Source: CAZGLR01 sp964526635
GTDB lineage: Bacteria > Zixibacteria > MSB-5A5 > GN15 > JAAZOE01
DNA: 64,000 nt
Direction: 5' to 3'
Assembly (NCBI GenBank): GCA_964526635.1
Contig: CAZGLR010000001.1
Span: forward strand, 1-64,000
The position numbers and the translations under genes are program-made. Under the pieces are notes generated by a model. That model was not told the origin of the DNA and did not search any database. It worked only from the letters and a program-made list of their open reading frames with translations. Below are positions 8,743 to 19,173 of the stretch, in pieces; the stretch's first letter is position 1; each line of letters begins with the position of its first letter.

Positions 8743-11700
8743 TTACTGCTGGGCATCGATGTGACACGGTTCCGCACCGCCACGGAAGACATAGTTCACC
8801 AGGCGAACCACGTCACCGATGTTAACTTCGTCATTACAGTTAGCATCGGCGGTTTCCAGGATACGCGGAGCCTGGCCGCCCTTGAAGACGTAAGAGACGA
8901 TAAAGACAGCGTCACCGACGTTTACCATGCCGTCAAGGTTCGCATCACCGGAAACGTGACCGACGAACATGACATCACGGATAATCGACATCGGCGAGGT
9001 GTCGTTCATCTCACCTGCGATTTCATAAGCCTGGATAGTAGTATCCCACAGGATACCATAGCCGGTGATGAAGTCGGTCAGGTTGAATTCCATCGTCATC
9101 GTACCATCAGTAAGATCCATAGCCGTCGGCGTCAAACCATTGATGGTCATTGTGCCCATGTTCATCTGATTCGGGTCGTAGCCGTCATCAGCAGTGATAT
9201 AGGCAATACCGGTCAGCGGTTCGATCGCGAACTGCATCAGTGTGTAGACCGGATCCGGAACAAAGGTAACCGGTTCTTCATCGGCCACAGTGATAGTCAC
9301 CGGAATGACATCGCTGCCCTTGTTGCCGGTATGGGTCAGGACCACATTGGCTTCATAGGTGCCAAGTTCGAGGCCACCCATATCATAGGCCAGGGTCAGC
9401 CCAAGCGAGCCTTCACCCGGAACCGAACCGGTAGCCGGAGTTACGCTGAGCCAGTTCAGCGGCGGGGTGAATTCATACACCTGAATAGCGTCGATCGAGA
9501 ACTGAGCGCCATCATAACCGTCATATACGAACGCAACCTTCACGTTCGATTCGCCTTCGAACATGGAGAGATCAACGACCGCATTGTACCAGGCCCAGTT
9601 ATCGAATTCACCGTAGTTGTCGCTGTTCCAGACTTCCATCGGCCAGGTCGCACCACCATCGATCGACACCCATATCTGCAGGTCACAGTTGTCATAGGGA
9701 TCAACCGACCAGTAGTAGCTGCCCAGGAACCAGAAGTCGAGGGCGAACGTACCGGCGGACAGATCGAGAACCGGCGAAATCAGCCACTCACTCTGTGGAC
9801 CGGCATAGGTCTCATCATAATAGCAAGAGGCATTGTAGGCGCCTTCGTATGGATCGTAGTTGTCGATTTCCCAGGTATACGGGTTATTCGACTCAAGTGT
9901 CCAACCGGTTGGCGGAACAACGCCACCTTCGAAGTCTTCGGTCAGGATTGCCGTGGCATCCTTATCGAAGTTATCGACATAGCCGTCACCGTCATTCGGG
10001 TTCGACTTCACAGCCAGATCAGCACCCGGACCACCACCGACAGCCGTCGATTTCTCGACATACTGAACTTCGGAGGAGAAGTTGATGGCAGCCGTGCCAT
10101 CAGCCGTGAGCGTCACCGCTGTGTTACCGGTCGCATTCGGCAGAACATTGCCGAAGTCAACCGAGGTCGGATCGATGATCAGATCGGAAACTTCACCACC
10201 GACATTGATGGAGTAGTCTTCGACTTCACCATAGGAGGTGACACCGCACGGTCCCGGCATGGTGGAGTAGCTCAGGCGGACACGCATACGGGTTATGCCC
10301 GGAAGCGCCTCAACGGGCGGAGTGATTGTGCCGACATACGGGCCGGCGCCACTACCGGAAACCACCAGTTCGTTGGCATCATCAAAGTCAAGATCCTGGT
10401 TCCAGTCGACCCAGACAGCGCCGAGGTCAGAACTGTAGGCATTGCCGATCGTGACAGTGATGTCATAGCCGACACCATACTGCATCGTGGCAATCTGACC
10501 GGTAAAGTCAGCGTAGCCGTCGCATGCAGTGGTATTATTGATTTCAGCCACAGTCACGTTTTCGATGAATTCATCGCAGCCACCGCTGGCCGAGCAATAA
10601 TCCGGCAGACAGAATTCACCGGTGACATCGATGACATAATCACCGTTGTAGTAGTATGTATCCGCCGGATAATCCGGATGTTCGGCCAGCACCGGCAGGT
10701 AGTACGTACCAGCATCGAGGCATTCGAAGAACATCGTAACGTTGCCGTTACCGCAGATATCCCAGTTGGTCGAGGTCGCAAACAGGAGTTCGCCACCGGC
10801 TTCACACGGGCAATCCTGCGCCAGAACGACATAGACCAGTTCAAAGGCCGGAATGGTGCCGCAGTATTCGATGGTAACATCCATCGAGGTCGGCAGTGTG
10901 AAGGCCTCCCAGACATGACCATTGTCTTCCAGCAGAGTGCATTGGTTGGTCGCACCGGTGTTGTAACCGCTGAAAGTCTCGGTCACGCCGTCGCTTAACG
11001 TAACCGGAGTCACGTCTTCGCAGTTATCGTTCGCCGGAAGCGGGAGACACGGGTTATCGGTACAGTTCTTCGTCGCATCGAAGCTGCCGCCGAGATCATT
11101 ACATTCGTTCTGGGAAATATCAAGACAGGTCAGGTCGGGCAGACAGCAACGTCCGATTTCCTCACCGCAGATCGTGATATTGAGATCGAATGAGGGGATA
11201 CAATCCGGTGACGGCCAGGTGTCGATAATGACATAATACAGGCCGGTCTCGAGAGTAATCTCTTCGATCGCATGAGCACCCGAAGAAGCCGTCGATGAAG
11301 CGATACACGGATCGACATCGCCACAGGCGTCGGCAATCATAATACCAGTCCAGCCGGTTCCCAGCGGATCGAGTTCCAGCGTCAGGCACAGCGGGCCCTC
11401 GACATCGAGTTCATATACAATGTCTTCGCCGCCGTCATACGAACCCAGACAGGTATTGGCATAGTTGTTGCCGCGGCCACAGGTGTAGTTGTTGTTGGTG
11501 TAGATACCATCAACAGCGTCATCCGGCATCTTGACCAGATACGGATCGTCGCAGTTGTCACCAGGGGAGAGCGGAACGCACGGATTATCGGTGCAGTTCA
11601 AGTCGCCATCCCAGTCACCACCGAGAGCAAAACAATCGCCTTCGGTCATGTCACCGCAATCCGGGGCATAGGGATCGCCATAACAGCAACGACCCACCGG

Positions 11701-13392
11701 CGGGACAGCACCTTCGATAGTGACGTCGAAGTCCGGAATGCAATCCGGTGACGGCCACGTATCGAGAATCATGTAATACGTACCGGCCGCCAGGAAGACC
11801 GGCTCGGAAGAATAGACACCACCGCCGGTATTACGGAAGTAGGTAATACAGGTGGCGTCGACCGGCGGACATTCCAGACCGATCTGGCAATAGGTCCAGG
11901 TGGTACCCTTCGGATCGATAGTGACGACTACAGTGGTGTCTTCATACACGGTGAGTTCATAGACAATGTCTTCACCGTTGCCATAGTAGTCGTTATAGCA
12001 CATATCGGTAGCCGGATAGGCATTGCCACGGCCACAGGTATAGTTACCAAGATCAGTGTAGGGCAGTTGATCCGGAATATCAACTTTGATAGGATCGGTA
12101 CAATCATCACCTTCGGAGGCGACAAAGCAGGGATCCTCGGCGCAGGTAACACCCGGATGCCAGACACCGGTACCGCCATACATGGCCAGACAGGTGGCTT
12201 CATCGGTATCATCGGTACAGGTGCCGACTGCCGGATCACAGCAGGCGCCGGTGGACATATCCGCGCAGGAGACATTCAGGACGCCTCCACCGGAAGCCGT
12301 GCCGTAGCCACCGACTTCAACCAAATAGCTCTGACCGGCTACAACCGAGAAAGTGACTTCCGATTGCAGACTGCAAAAATCGTCGTTGCTGGCCAACAGG
12401 GTGGTCAAACCGCAATCGCAGCCATCATAGACGGCCAACTTGGTATCGAAACCGGAACCGCACAGGCTGACCGTAGCTTCGCCAGTACATGTAGCGGTAT
12501 AGCAATACCAGATGTTCGGCGAACCGGACGTATACCCGGCGCCATCGGCAGTCGCCTGGCTGGTGTTGAAAGCCAGATCGATAACATCACCGATTGCTTC
12601 GGCGTCGGCGCAATTGTCGTTGTCCGGAGGCACGACTTCTTCAACCGAGACGGTGAAATGGAAGTCGAGTTCTTCATCCGGGCCGTCAATCGTCGAACCG
12701 GAGACTGCATAATAAACAGTCGTCGGACCGGCAATGCCGTTCCAGTCGATCGACGGAACATCATACGGATCACCACAGTTATAGAATTGGCCACCCGAAA
12801 AATAGATGAAACTGGTTTCATCACATGAACAATCGGTATGCAGGGTAGCGCTGATGCTGTACAGCTCAACCGGCTGCCCGCAGAAATCGATGTTCACATT
12901 ATTGGTCCCATACGGCAGCTCAAGGGCATACCATACGTCAATACGGTCCGGGAGCGAGACCGGACAACTTGTTGTTGCGTCCACTGTCGAAGCATCCACA
13001 ACCGCGGGGAACGTGTTGAGGACGATCGCATCGGCGCACTCGTCATTGGCCGGGACTTTTTCGCCCGGGGTCGGAGTCCAACCGGTGCCCTGACCCGTAT
13101 AATTCGGGTTCGTCAGGGTTTTGGGACGATTTGCCTGGGCTTCTTCCCAGGCAGCAATACGGTCTGCCTTTTGTTCGGCAATCCGAGCTTCCTCTTGCTG
13201 AATGGCAATATCTTCCTCGTCTTCACCGACGACCGGGACATAACTTTCTTCATGTTCCGGGGCGATGTTGGCATTCGGCGAAACCGATTTGAAAATATAA
13301 ATCGGCTTTTCTGCGGCCATCGCAGAAAGACCAAATGCACAGACCAGGAGAATAGTACAGAAGAGGATAAATGCATTGTGTGCCTTTACCAT
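8743..13392 (-). CDS. Giant secreted mosaic protein with GEVED, jelly-roll, BACON-like and dockerin-like domains
   Basis: 1549 residues from ATG 13392, which is preceded by AGAGAGGT. The open frame extends 40 codons further up but without a start context. A signal peptide ends ...SAMAA. A charged, probably helical stretch (QQEEARIAEQKADRIAAWEE) follows. Then come at least four beta repeats of the N-D-x-C-x-D-A type, two of them close copies (YTCGRGN ... YVIIDTWPSPDCIPSFD), each followed by a CxxC-rich linker of the GRCC...C-T-D-N-P-C kind. Further on are a GEVED-like domain (VWVDWNQDLDFDD ... GEVEDYSI), a MAM/choice-of-anchor-J jelly roll (WTLESNN ... SEWLISPVLDLS), a BACON-like Ig domain (NWLSVTPATGSVPG) and a dockerin-like pair. 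No enzyme motif was seen. An adhesin or ligand-binding surface protein is inferred. Confidence 0.85.
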   Translation of the reverse strand: MVKAHNAFILFCTILLVCAFGLSAMAAEKPIYIFKSVSPNANIAPEHEESYVPVVGEDEEDIAIQQEEARIAEQKADRIAAWEEAQANRPKTLTNPNYTGQGTGWTPTPGEKVPANDECADAIVLNTFPAVVDASTVDATTSCPVSLPDRIDVWYALELPYGTNNVNIDFCGQPVELYSISATLHTDCSCDETSFIYFSGGQFYNCGDPYDVPSIDWNGIAGPTTVYYAVSGSTIDGPDEELDFHFTVSVEEVVPPDNDNCADAEAIGDVIDLAFNTSQATADGAGYTSGSPNIWYCYTATCTGEATVSLCGSGFDTKLAVYDGCDCGLTTLLASNDDFCSLQSEVTFSVVAGQSYLVEVGGYGTASGGGVLNVSCADMSTGACCDPAVGTCTDDTDEATCLAMYGGTGVWHPGVTCAEDPCFVASEGDDCTDPIKVDIPDQLPYTDLGNYTCGRGNAYPATDMCYNDYYGNGEDIVYELTVYEDTTVVVTIDPKGTTWTYCQIGLECPPVDATCITYFRNTGGGVYSSEPVFLAAGTYYMILDTWPSPDCIPDFDVTIEGAVPPVGRCCYGDPYAPDCGDMTEGDCFALGGDWDGDLNCTDNPCVPLSPGDNCDDPYLVKMPDDAVDGIYTNNNYTCGRGNNYANTCLGSYDGGEDIVYELDVEGPLCLTLELDPLGTGWTGIMIADACGDVDPCIASSTASSGAHAIEEITLETGLYYVIIDTWPSPDCIPSFDLNITICGEEIGRCCLPDLTCLDISQNECNDLGGSFDATKNCTDNPCLPLPANDNCEDVTPVTLSDGVTETFSGYNTGATNQCTLLEDNGHVWEAFTLPTSMDVTIEYCGTIPAFELVYVVLAQDCPCEAGGELLFATSTNWDICGNGNVTMFFECLDAGTYYLPVLAEHPDYPADTYYYNGDYVIDVTGEFCLPDYCSASGGCDEFIENVTVAEINNTTACDGYADFTGQIATMQYGVGYDITVTIGNAYSSDLGAVWVDWNQDLDFDDANELVVSGSGAGPYVGTITPPVEALPGITRMRVRLSYSTMPGPCGVTSYGEVEDYSINVGGEVSDLIIDPTSVDFGNVLPNATGNTAVTLTADGTAAINFSSEVQYVEKSTAVGGGPGADLAVKSNPNDGDGYVDNFDKDATAILTEDFEGGVVPPTGWTLESNNPYTWEIDNYDPYEGAYNASCYYDETYAGPQSEWLISPVLDLSAGTFALDFWFLGSYYWSVDPYDNCDLQIWVSIDGGATWPMEVWNSDNYGEFDNWAWYNAVVDLSMFEGESNVKVAFVYDGYDGAQFSIDAIQVYEFTPPLNWLSVTPATGSVPGEGSLGLTLAYDMGGLELGTYEANVVLTHTGNKGSDVIPVTITVADEEPVTFVPDPVYTLMQFAIEPLTGIAYITADDGYDPNQMNMGTMTINGLTPTAMDLTDGTMTMEFNLTDFITGYGILWDTTIQAYEIAGEMNDTSPMSIIRDVMFVGHVSGDANLDGMVNVGDAVFIVSYVFKGGQAPRILETADANCNDEVNIGDVVRLVNYVFRGGAEPCHIDAQQ

Positions 13393-13788
13393 GTACGTAC
13401 CTCTCTGAATAGAAGTGGTTTGGGTTAATAAGGATGGTTTATGTATTCGTTTATTACGCATAGTTATATCCAGACAAAAAGACAACCTCCAATTTATGGA
13501 TTGGAATAACACAGGAAATTACATGACTTTTATCTCCCAACATCGTCTGCCACATTCCAGGCATGACAGCATTGCACTGCCGAAAGAGTGGAATCCCGCG
13601 TAATTAACGGTCGTATTTGTTACCTGAAAGTATGTGTATTCTGCCTCTTAACATAAGGTAGAAAGAAAAACCCGTTTACGCAAGTAAAAATACACACTTT
13701 TCCTGCCTGGTCTTTGCCTGCGGCGTGGCGGAAACACGGCCTTTAGGCCGCTTTCCGCCATACCAAAAAACTGCGATTTATTTCACCA
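13393..13788. other. Intergenic region between two minus-strand secreted-protein genes
   Basis: The right part holds a strong hairpin (13726-13760) just after the C25 protease gene. The left part is the AT-rich 5' leader of the mosaic protein at 13392. I found no convincing promoter pair and no ORF with coding character. Confidence 0.6.
13726..13760 (-). terminator. Terminator-like hairpin after the first C25 protease
   Basis: TGGCGGAAA-CA-CGGCC pairs with GGCCG-C-TTTCCGCCA around a TTTA loop. The two-part stem is very stable and lies 29 bases past the stop codon at 13789. No U-run follows on the minus strand, so it may protect the 3' end rather than terminate. Confidence 0.65.
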
Positions 13789-16700
13789 TTATGGGCATTG
13801 CGGCGCTGGACCACTATTGAAGACATAGTTGATCAGCATAATCGCATCACCCACGTTGACATCATGGTCGGCGTTCGCATCACCTGCCTCAGGCGGTATC
13901 GGCGCCGGACCGGATTTGAAGATGTAATTGATCAGGTAGATGGCATCGGCCACAGTGATGTCGCCATCACCTGATGCGTCTCCACAGGTATAACTTTCGA
14001 TAGCCAGTGAAACCGGTATAATCACACTCGGGGTGGCCGGATCATTGGATGCAATAGAAACCTGGCCCGTATACACGCCGTCGCCCAGTTCTTCGGAACT
14101 GAAGGTGATTGTCAGGCTGCCCGATGACATGGGATCGATAACACCGCTGCCCGGTGACACCGACATCCAGCGGGCGGCCTTGAACGATATCGCCAACTCG
14201 TCATGAACATAGGCGGCATTGTATGTCACAGTCAGGCCGTCGGTACCGTCGCTGTTTTCTATCCCGATGGTGGCCGTGGCTAAACCGCCGGCTTCATCGC
14301 CGGGATCCATTGACTGGTACTGCAGGACGATCTGACCATTGGGATACAGAACCGCCTGGAATGTCAACGATCCGGTGCCACTCGGGGATTCGTAATACGG
14401 CACGCCTATAAAGCTCACGATGAAGCGCTCGTTGACCGCATCATAGTAATACATGACGTCGCCATACTCGGCGACATCGAGGTCAGACCACCAGAGGGCA
14501 ATCTGGTCGTTTGGCGTGAGCGTATTCGGCAGGGCCGAATTGTACCGCTTGGTGCTTGGGGCGCTAAAGGTGATCATACCATTGGAACCGATATATAAGT
14601 TGTCATAGCTGTTTTCGTAGAAGGGGAACGTAAATCCGATGGGTATCAGGTCACTGGCATCATCATCACCCAGGGTCAGGGCACTGCCGACCGTGCTAAT
14701 GTCGATCCAGTCATAGGCAATACCGACTCCGGCATCGCTGTCAACCCAGCCGTAACCAAAGTTATCAGGCCCGCCGGCACCCTTGTCAATGGGGGCATAT
14801 TGCGGTTGTTCCGGGTCGCCCTTGTCACCAGCGGGAAGGTATCCGGTCAGGGTATTGTCGTAAGTTTCGACCGGTGTCCCGGCAGCCAGCAGCATCTCGC
14901 CTTTGCCATCGAACATCTGGCAGCCGGCGGTGAACTCAAGGTATCCGGGGCCGTTGTTATTGACCGTAACAACCTGCTCGGAGCTTTCTCCGGTTCCAAG
15001 TGATTCGGTAATCTCGACCGTGGGCACGTCAATCGCAGGTGCAAACAGGTGCAGAGTCACCGCGATGGAATCCATGTCACCGCCGATGTCATTGGACATA
15101 TACAGCAGCTGGCCATAATGATCACCCGGCGGCATACCGGTGGCATCGAAATGCAGCGGGAAGTCGATACTGCCTTCCGGCGCCACGAATTCACGGTCAC
15201 CGGAACAGGTCAACCAGCCGCAATCACTGGCAAAACGGATACGCAGGGTGGCATCGACACTGTTGTTGTGCACAGTCAGCATATAGGTTGACGTGTCGCC
15301 TGGCATCAGGCTGTCGCAGATGTTGTCAATGTCAAAAGCAACTTCGGCAAACGTCAGCTCACCGTAGCCGCGTAACATCAGATCATCGATATTCCAGCCA
15401 CAGAAATTGTAGGATCCATCGGTCGAACCGATGCCGAATCGAATCCGGAAGTCGGGGTTGTAATCGGCGTATTCGCTGACATCGTATTCCTGACGGCTCC
15501 ATTCGCTTTCATCAATATCACTGCTGCCGTTTTCGTAAATCGTTTGCCAGGAAGTGCCGTCGAACACCTGGAGATAGACATTGTCGTAGTTGTCCTTTTC
15601 AATGCCCAACCAGCGATAGAATCCGAGAATACAACCATGGAAATCACTGCAATCGATCACCGGCGAGGTCACCCACTGCGTCGATGTTATGCCACCGTTA
15701 TAGTCACCGCCGCTGCCGGCAGTGAGATCATTGCCGAGCACACCGTTGTCGCCGGTGGGGGTATGATCCTCAGCCGGGTCGGGCCCACCGTGGGAATCAC
15801 TACCACTACCGCCGGTGGCGGCGCCGATAGTCCATTCGCCGCTGCCGCCCAGACCGGTCCAGCCCTGGTCGAAGGAGAAGTCGTCGGCAAAGAAGGCGAC
15901 ACGGTCACCGATGATGATTGTGAAATTAACCGTGGCAGCATAACCATTGTCGCCGGTGATATCGAGCGTAAACGACTCTTCGTAGCCCAGCGGAGTGGCT
16001 CCCGAGGCCTGAATCACAAACGGATTCATCTCATTTTCAGCTGATCCGCCGCCTATAATAGTACCGAATGAACCGGTGGCGCCGATGGCGGTCACGAAGG
16101 CATCGCCCGGGGTGATTGTCCCGGCCACATTGTCGGCCTGACCGCTGCCGTTATTCATAAGCGAAACAACCAGGTTGACTGTTTCGCCGGGATCGCAGAC
16201 ACCATTGCCGTTACCGTCACCATCATCAATCATAAAGGCAAGGAATTCGACAGCCGGGGCATGAGCCGTATGCTTGAAAGTACTTGACCAGGAACTGTCG
16301 TTGACATCGGTCATCGTGACGATGAATTCGATCTGGTGACCGTCGGGAATTGTCCCGGCAACATCAAATGCGAACGCATTCGAGGAATACGCCGTACCGT
16401 TGTTTCCAACTATATCGCCGAATGATTCGGTATCATCGGTCAGCATGATATACGGATCGCTGGTCGTCAAAACCGCCGTCACACCGACAGCATCATCGGG
16501 ACCGACGTTTTTAATCTGAAGACCAAGAACGACCGACTCGCCAAAATCAATTTCACCATTACCGTTACCGCCGGAGAAGTCATCAATTTCATCGAAATCG
16601 CGAACGACATATGGTCCCTCTGGCGTAATCACCTGAATAGTACCAATATGTGGTTCTTTGAACTGGCCGGTGATGACAATGGAGGCCTCGCATGGCTGCG

Positions 16701-18702
16701 CAAACGGCTGCAAATCAATATCGACCGAACCGCTTGTACCAACATAGGCCTGACCATAAATGACTCCGTCGTATGAAATACCTACATACGACGCCGGATC
16801 AGCGGTGACAGTTATCTGGTTCTGGGAGAGGACCATCGCATCCGGATAACCGACATTGTTGGTCGTGGGTACACCCATATAGGTCATCACCGATGGATCG
16901 CCCATGATGTGATAGGCTTCCCAGTAATAAGTATCGCGGCTGCTGCCGGCTTCGCTTACGGCCATGCAACCGATGAAGTTGATCGCATCGTTGGTAATGT
17001 AATGATCACTGACCGGTTCGCCATGATCATGGAAAACACCATCATAAGCACCCAGCCCGGTCTGTTCATAGGTCGGGCCGGCGCCGATAACCGGGCCATT
17101 GCCGACGCCCCACCAGTAGTCTTCATCCCAGTAGGTGGAGTTGGTGGCGCCGATAAAGCCGATACCGCCGCGACCCTCGATCTGGAGAAATGCCTCACCA
17201 AAGCATGGTGTCGAGTAATTGCTGCCAAACGTGTTCGGCAAACAGCAGTTGCCGATCCCAAGCAGATATTTGTTATAGTTGGTCAGGCTTGGAATATCGC
17301 TGGTCACAAAGCTCGGGTCGGCCCAGCCTTCATGGCTGCAATGGGCCGTGTAATTGGCCATCGCCACACCATCGCTGATCGTCTGCTTCATCGCCGCCGA
17401 AACGCCGGAACCATCGGACGCGGGGTAGAGCCAGACATTGGGGTAGATGCCGTGATCTTCATTGAAATACAAACTCGTACCGTAGTTGATCTGGCCATTG
17501 CCGTGAGTGATAGCGTAGGTACCGTCTACACCCGCAACCAGTGTGACTTCATCGAGGTACGATGGGTCCGGCATCTCGTACCGCTCGTATTCAAGCGTTT
17601 TGTCAATCTGCGGCTGAAGCTGCGCGGCGTTTTGTGCCGAAAAACGGCCATAGTAGATTTCCGGGAAATCGTCTCCGGTAAATTCACAAAACGGCAGGTC
17701 CGTAATATGGCTGCCGGCGGTGCCGTCGAAGGCCGGAATCTGCTGATCATCACCGACGAACAATACAAACGACGGCGCCGGGTCAGTCGGTGTGCCATTG
17801 TTATACTGAGTCTGAATATATGATTTGATCTGCGAACTGCTTGACCCGATATCGTCGGTATAGGCAGTAACGACGGTAAAGCCCTTCTGGATTTTCCATT
17901 CAATAAACGGCGCCAGCTGGGCTTCGAACATCCGATCGGAGATTATCAGATACTTGACCGGATAGTTGGTCAAATCATCGCGGGTATCCGAAGTACCGTC
18001 CCAGTTTCCCAGCCGTTCATACAGTGGCTCAAAAAACGGCGAATAATGGGTGGTCTGAATCTCTTCGGTCAGACCCCAGTTCGGGGTCTGGTACTCAACC
18101 CGCACCGTGATATCTGAATAAACTTTGAGTACATTACGCCGGGGATCATACGAAAACGGCGCAATGCTGACATGGCCAATACGAACTGCACGCATAGTCC
18201 CCAGTACTTCAGCCTGAGCCGTCGGCAATTCGTAGAAGCCGGCGGTCTGATAGACTGATTCGTCGATTTCAAAGGGGATCGCTTCGGGATCATCGGATTT
18301 GGACACCGATGGCTGCACCGGTACGACCGGAACAGTAATGCCGAAATCTTCCAGGGCTATTTCAGTGGTCTCAAAACTTTCGACCTGTACTGAGAGGTTA
18401 GCCCCAAAGGGAATTGAAATCAGCCGATTGGCCATCGGGAGGTTCGGTTCACCTATACTGTGCGACCGAGTCATTCCCTTGACCGTGGCGAGGACAAAAT
18501 CGCCGCCCTTGGTCGTAACCGGAATGAACTCTATATCCCCAACCTGAAGGCGAATACTGACGCCGTCGGCAGATTCATTAAACGCCTCAATTCGTGTTTT
18601 GGAATCATTCAAACTGACTGTGGGGTTTTCGGCGTAGACTGCGCCACACAAAAACACACAGACCAGCGTGAACATACACGCAAGCCGTAGCAATGTGTTC
18701 AA
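13789..18702 (-). CDS. C25 (gingipain-like) cysteine protease with dockerin-like C-terminus, copy 1
   Basis: 1637 residues if translation starts at TTG 18702, which has GGGAGG at ideal distance and opens directly onto a signal peptide (MNTLLRLACMF...AVYA). An ATG at 18726 is the alternative. Residues 25-230 resemble the C25 propeptide and about 250-620 the caspase-like gingipain domain. The catalytic His lies in NYTAHCSHEGW (about 454) and the Cys in GNCCLPNTF (about 487), then CFGEAFL. Canonical enzymes read GHG and ACVNG, so this copy is divergent. The C-terminal 900 residues contain CARDB/Ig-like domains, a MAM-like jelly roll (WTIGAATGG ... WVTSPVID), a nidogen-like domain (PIGFTFPFYENSYDNLYIGS), a BACON-like domain and a dockerin-like pair. 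It is predicted to be an extracellular endopeptidase. A paralogue lies at 24615-29396. Confidence 0.9.
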   Translation of the reverse strand: MNTLLRLACMFTLVCVFLCGAVYAENPTVSLNDSKTRIEAFNESADGVSIRLQVGDIEFIPVTTKGGDFVLATVKGMTRSHSIGEPNLPMANRLISIPFGANLSVQVESFETTEIALEDFGITVPVVPVQPSVSKSDDPEAIPFEIDESVYQTAGFYELPTAQAEVLGTMRAVRIGHVSIAPFSYDPRRNVLKVYSDITVRVEYQTPNWGLTEEIQTTHYSPFFEPLYERLGNWDGTSDTRDDLTNYPVKYLIISDRMFEAQLAPFIEWKIQKGFTVVTAYTDDIGSSSSQIKSYIQTQYNNGTPTDPAPSFVLFVGDDQQIPAFDGTAGSHITDLPFCEFTGDDFPEIYYGRFSAQNAAQLQPQIDKTLEYERYEMPDPSYLDEVTLVAGVDGTYAITHGNGQINYGTSLYFNEDHGIYPNVWLYPASDGSGVSAAMKQTISDGVAMANYTAHCSHEGWADPSFVTSDIPSLTNYNKYLLGIGNCCLPNTFGSNYSTPCFGEAFLQIEGRGGIGFIGATNSTYWDEDYWWGVGNGPVIGAGPTYEQTGLGAYDGVFHDHGEPVSDHYITNDAINFIGCMAVSEAGSSRDTYYWEAYHIMGDPSVMTYMGVPTTNNVGYPDAMVLSQNQITVTADPASYVGISYDGVIYGQAYVGTSGSVDIDLQPFAQPCEASIVITGQFKEPHIGTIQVITPEGPYVVRDFDEIDDFSGGNGNGEIDFGESVVLGLQIKNVGPDDAVGVTAVLTTSDPYIMLTDDTESFGDIVGNNGTAYSSNAFAFDVAGTIPDGHQIEFIVTMTDVNDSSWSSTFKHTAHAPAVEFLAFMIDDGDGNGNGVCDPGETVNLVVSLMNNGSGQADNVAGTITPGDAFVTAIGATGSFGTIIGGGSAENEMNPFVIQASGATPLGYEESFTLDITGDNGYAATVNFTIIIGDRVAFFADDFSFDQGWTGLGGSGEWTIGAATGGSGSDSHGGPDPAEDHTPTGDNGVLGNDLTAGSGGDYNGGITSTQWVTSPVIDCSDFHGCILGFYRWLGIEKDNYDNVYLQVFDGTSWQTIYENGSSDIDESEWSRQEYDVSEYADYNPDFRIRFGIGSTDGSYNFCGWNIDDLMLRGYGELTFAEVAFDIDNICDSLMPGDTSTYMLTVHNNSVDATLRIRFASDCGWLTCSGDREFVAPEGSIDFPLHFDATGMPPGDHYGQLLYMSNDIGGDMDSIAVTLHLFAPAIDVPTVEITESLGTGESSEQVVTVNNNGPGYLEFTAGCQMFDGKGEMLLAAGTPVETYDNTLTGYLPAGDKGDPEQPQYAPIDKGAGGPDNFGYGWVDSDAGVGIAYDWIDISTVGSALTLGDDDASDLIPIGFTFPFYENSYDNLYIGSNGMITFSAPSTKRYNSALPNTLTPNDQIALWWSDLDVAEYGDVMYYYDAVNERFIVSFIGVPYYESPSGTGSLTFQAVLYPNGQIVLQYQSMDPGDEAGGLATATIGIENSDGTDGLTVTYNAAYVHDELAISFKAARWMSVSPGSGVIDPMSSGSLTITFSSEELGDGVYTGQVSIASNDPATPSVIIPVSLAIESYTCGDASGDGDITVADAIYLINYIFKSGPAPIPPEAGDANADHDVNVGDAIMLINYVFNSGPAPQCP

Positions 18703-19173
18703 GACTACCTCCCGTATCTCTCTCATGTAAAATATCACATACGGGTATGCCAATACCCGAATATTTATTTAATTCAGCTGTTTGCCAAAAATAATGCTTC
18801 GTGCGAAGTATATGTTCTGCTCATTGCCAGCACCTGCTCAGGCCAAGATGCGTATTATTCTCCTACTAATCCATTATAATGATTTATAAGCGATTGTAAA
18901 GCGAAAAAGCCAAAATCATGGGTAGAAAACTGGTTGTTATTCAACTTATTACCCTAAAACAACTTAACAAATGTTGATCTTTTTTTGGGGATATTCTGCA
19001 ACAATACAAAAGATTATGCTGTTGGTCAAAGAAGAATAATTACTGAAGCTACAGTTTATATAATCATTATAACGGATTGCTATATAATAATCTATGATTT
19101 TATGGCAGTAGCGCAGCAAAGGCGACCCGTGTACTCGGTTCGCCTTTGTCAATCGTGTTACTGCCCGGTTTTA
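18703..19173. other. AT-rich intergenic region
   Basis: It contains a hairpin (19117-19148) for the M14 gene to the right and the 5' leader of the C25 gene to the left. A small inverted repeat CGGGTAT-GCCA-ATACCCG lies at 18742-18759 and could be an operator or leader hairpin. No clear promoter boxes and no credible gene were seen. Confidence 0.6.
19117..19148 (-). terminator. Terminator-like hairpin after the first M14 carboxypeptidase
   Basis: CAAAGGCGA and TCGCCTTTG form a 9-bp stem, with further CCG/CGG pairing inside, 26 bases past the stop codon. The U-run is poor. Confidence 0.6.

Noticed and set aside
8761..10998. A 745-codon open frame on the plus strand inside the mosaic protein gene
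   Set aside because: It is antisense to a gene with signal peptide, domains and a good start. The GC-skewed codon use of repetitive Asp/Gly/Thr-rich genes keeps the opposite frame open. Its translation shows no domain and no Shine-Dalgarno.
18742..18759. CGGGTAT/ATACCCG inverted repeat as a terminator
   Set aside because: The arms are only 7 bases and it lies upstream of a gene rather than after one. At most it is a leader hairpin or operator.
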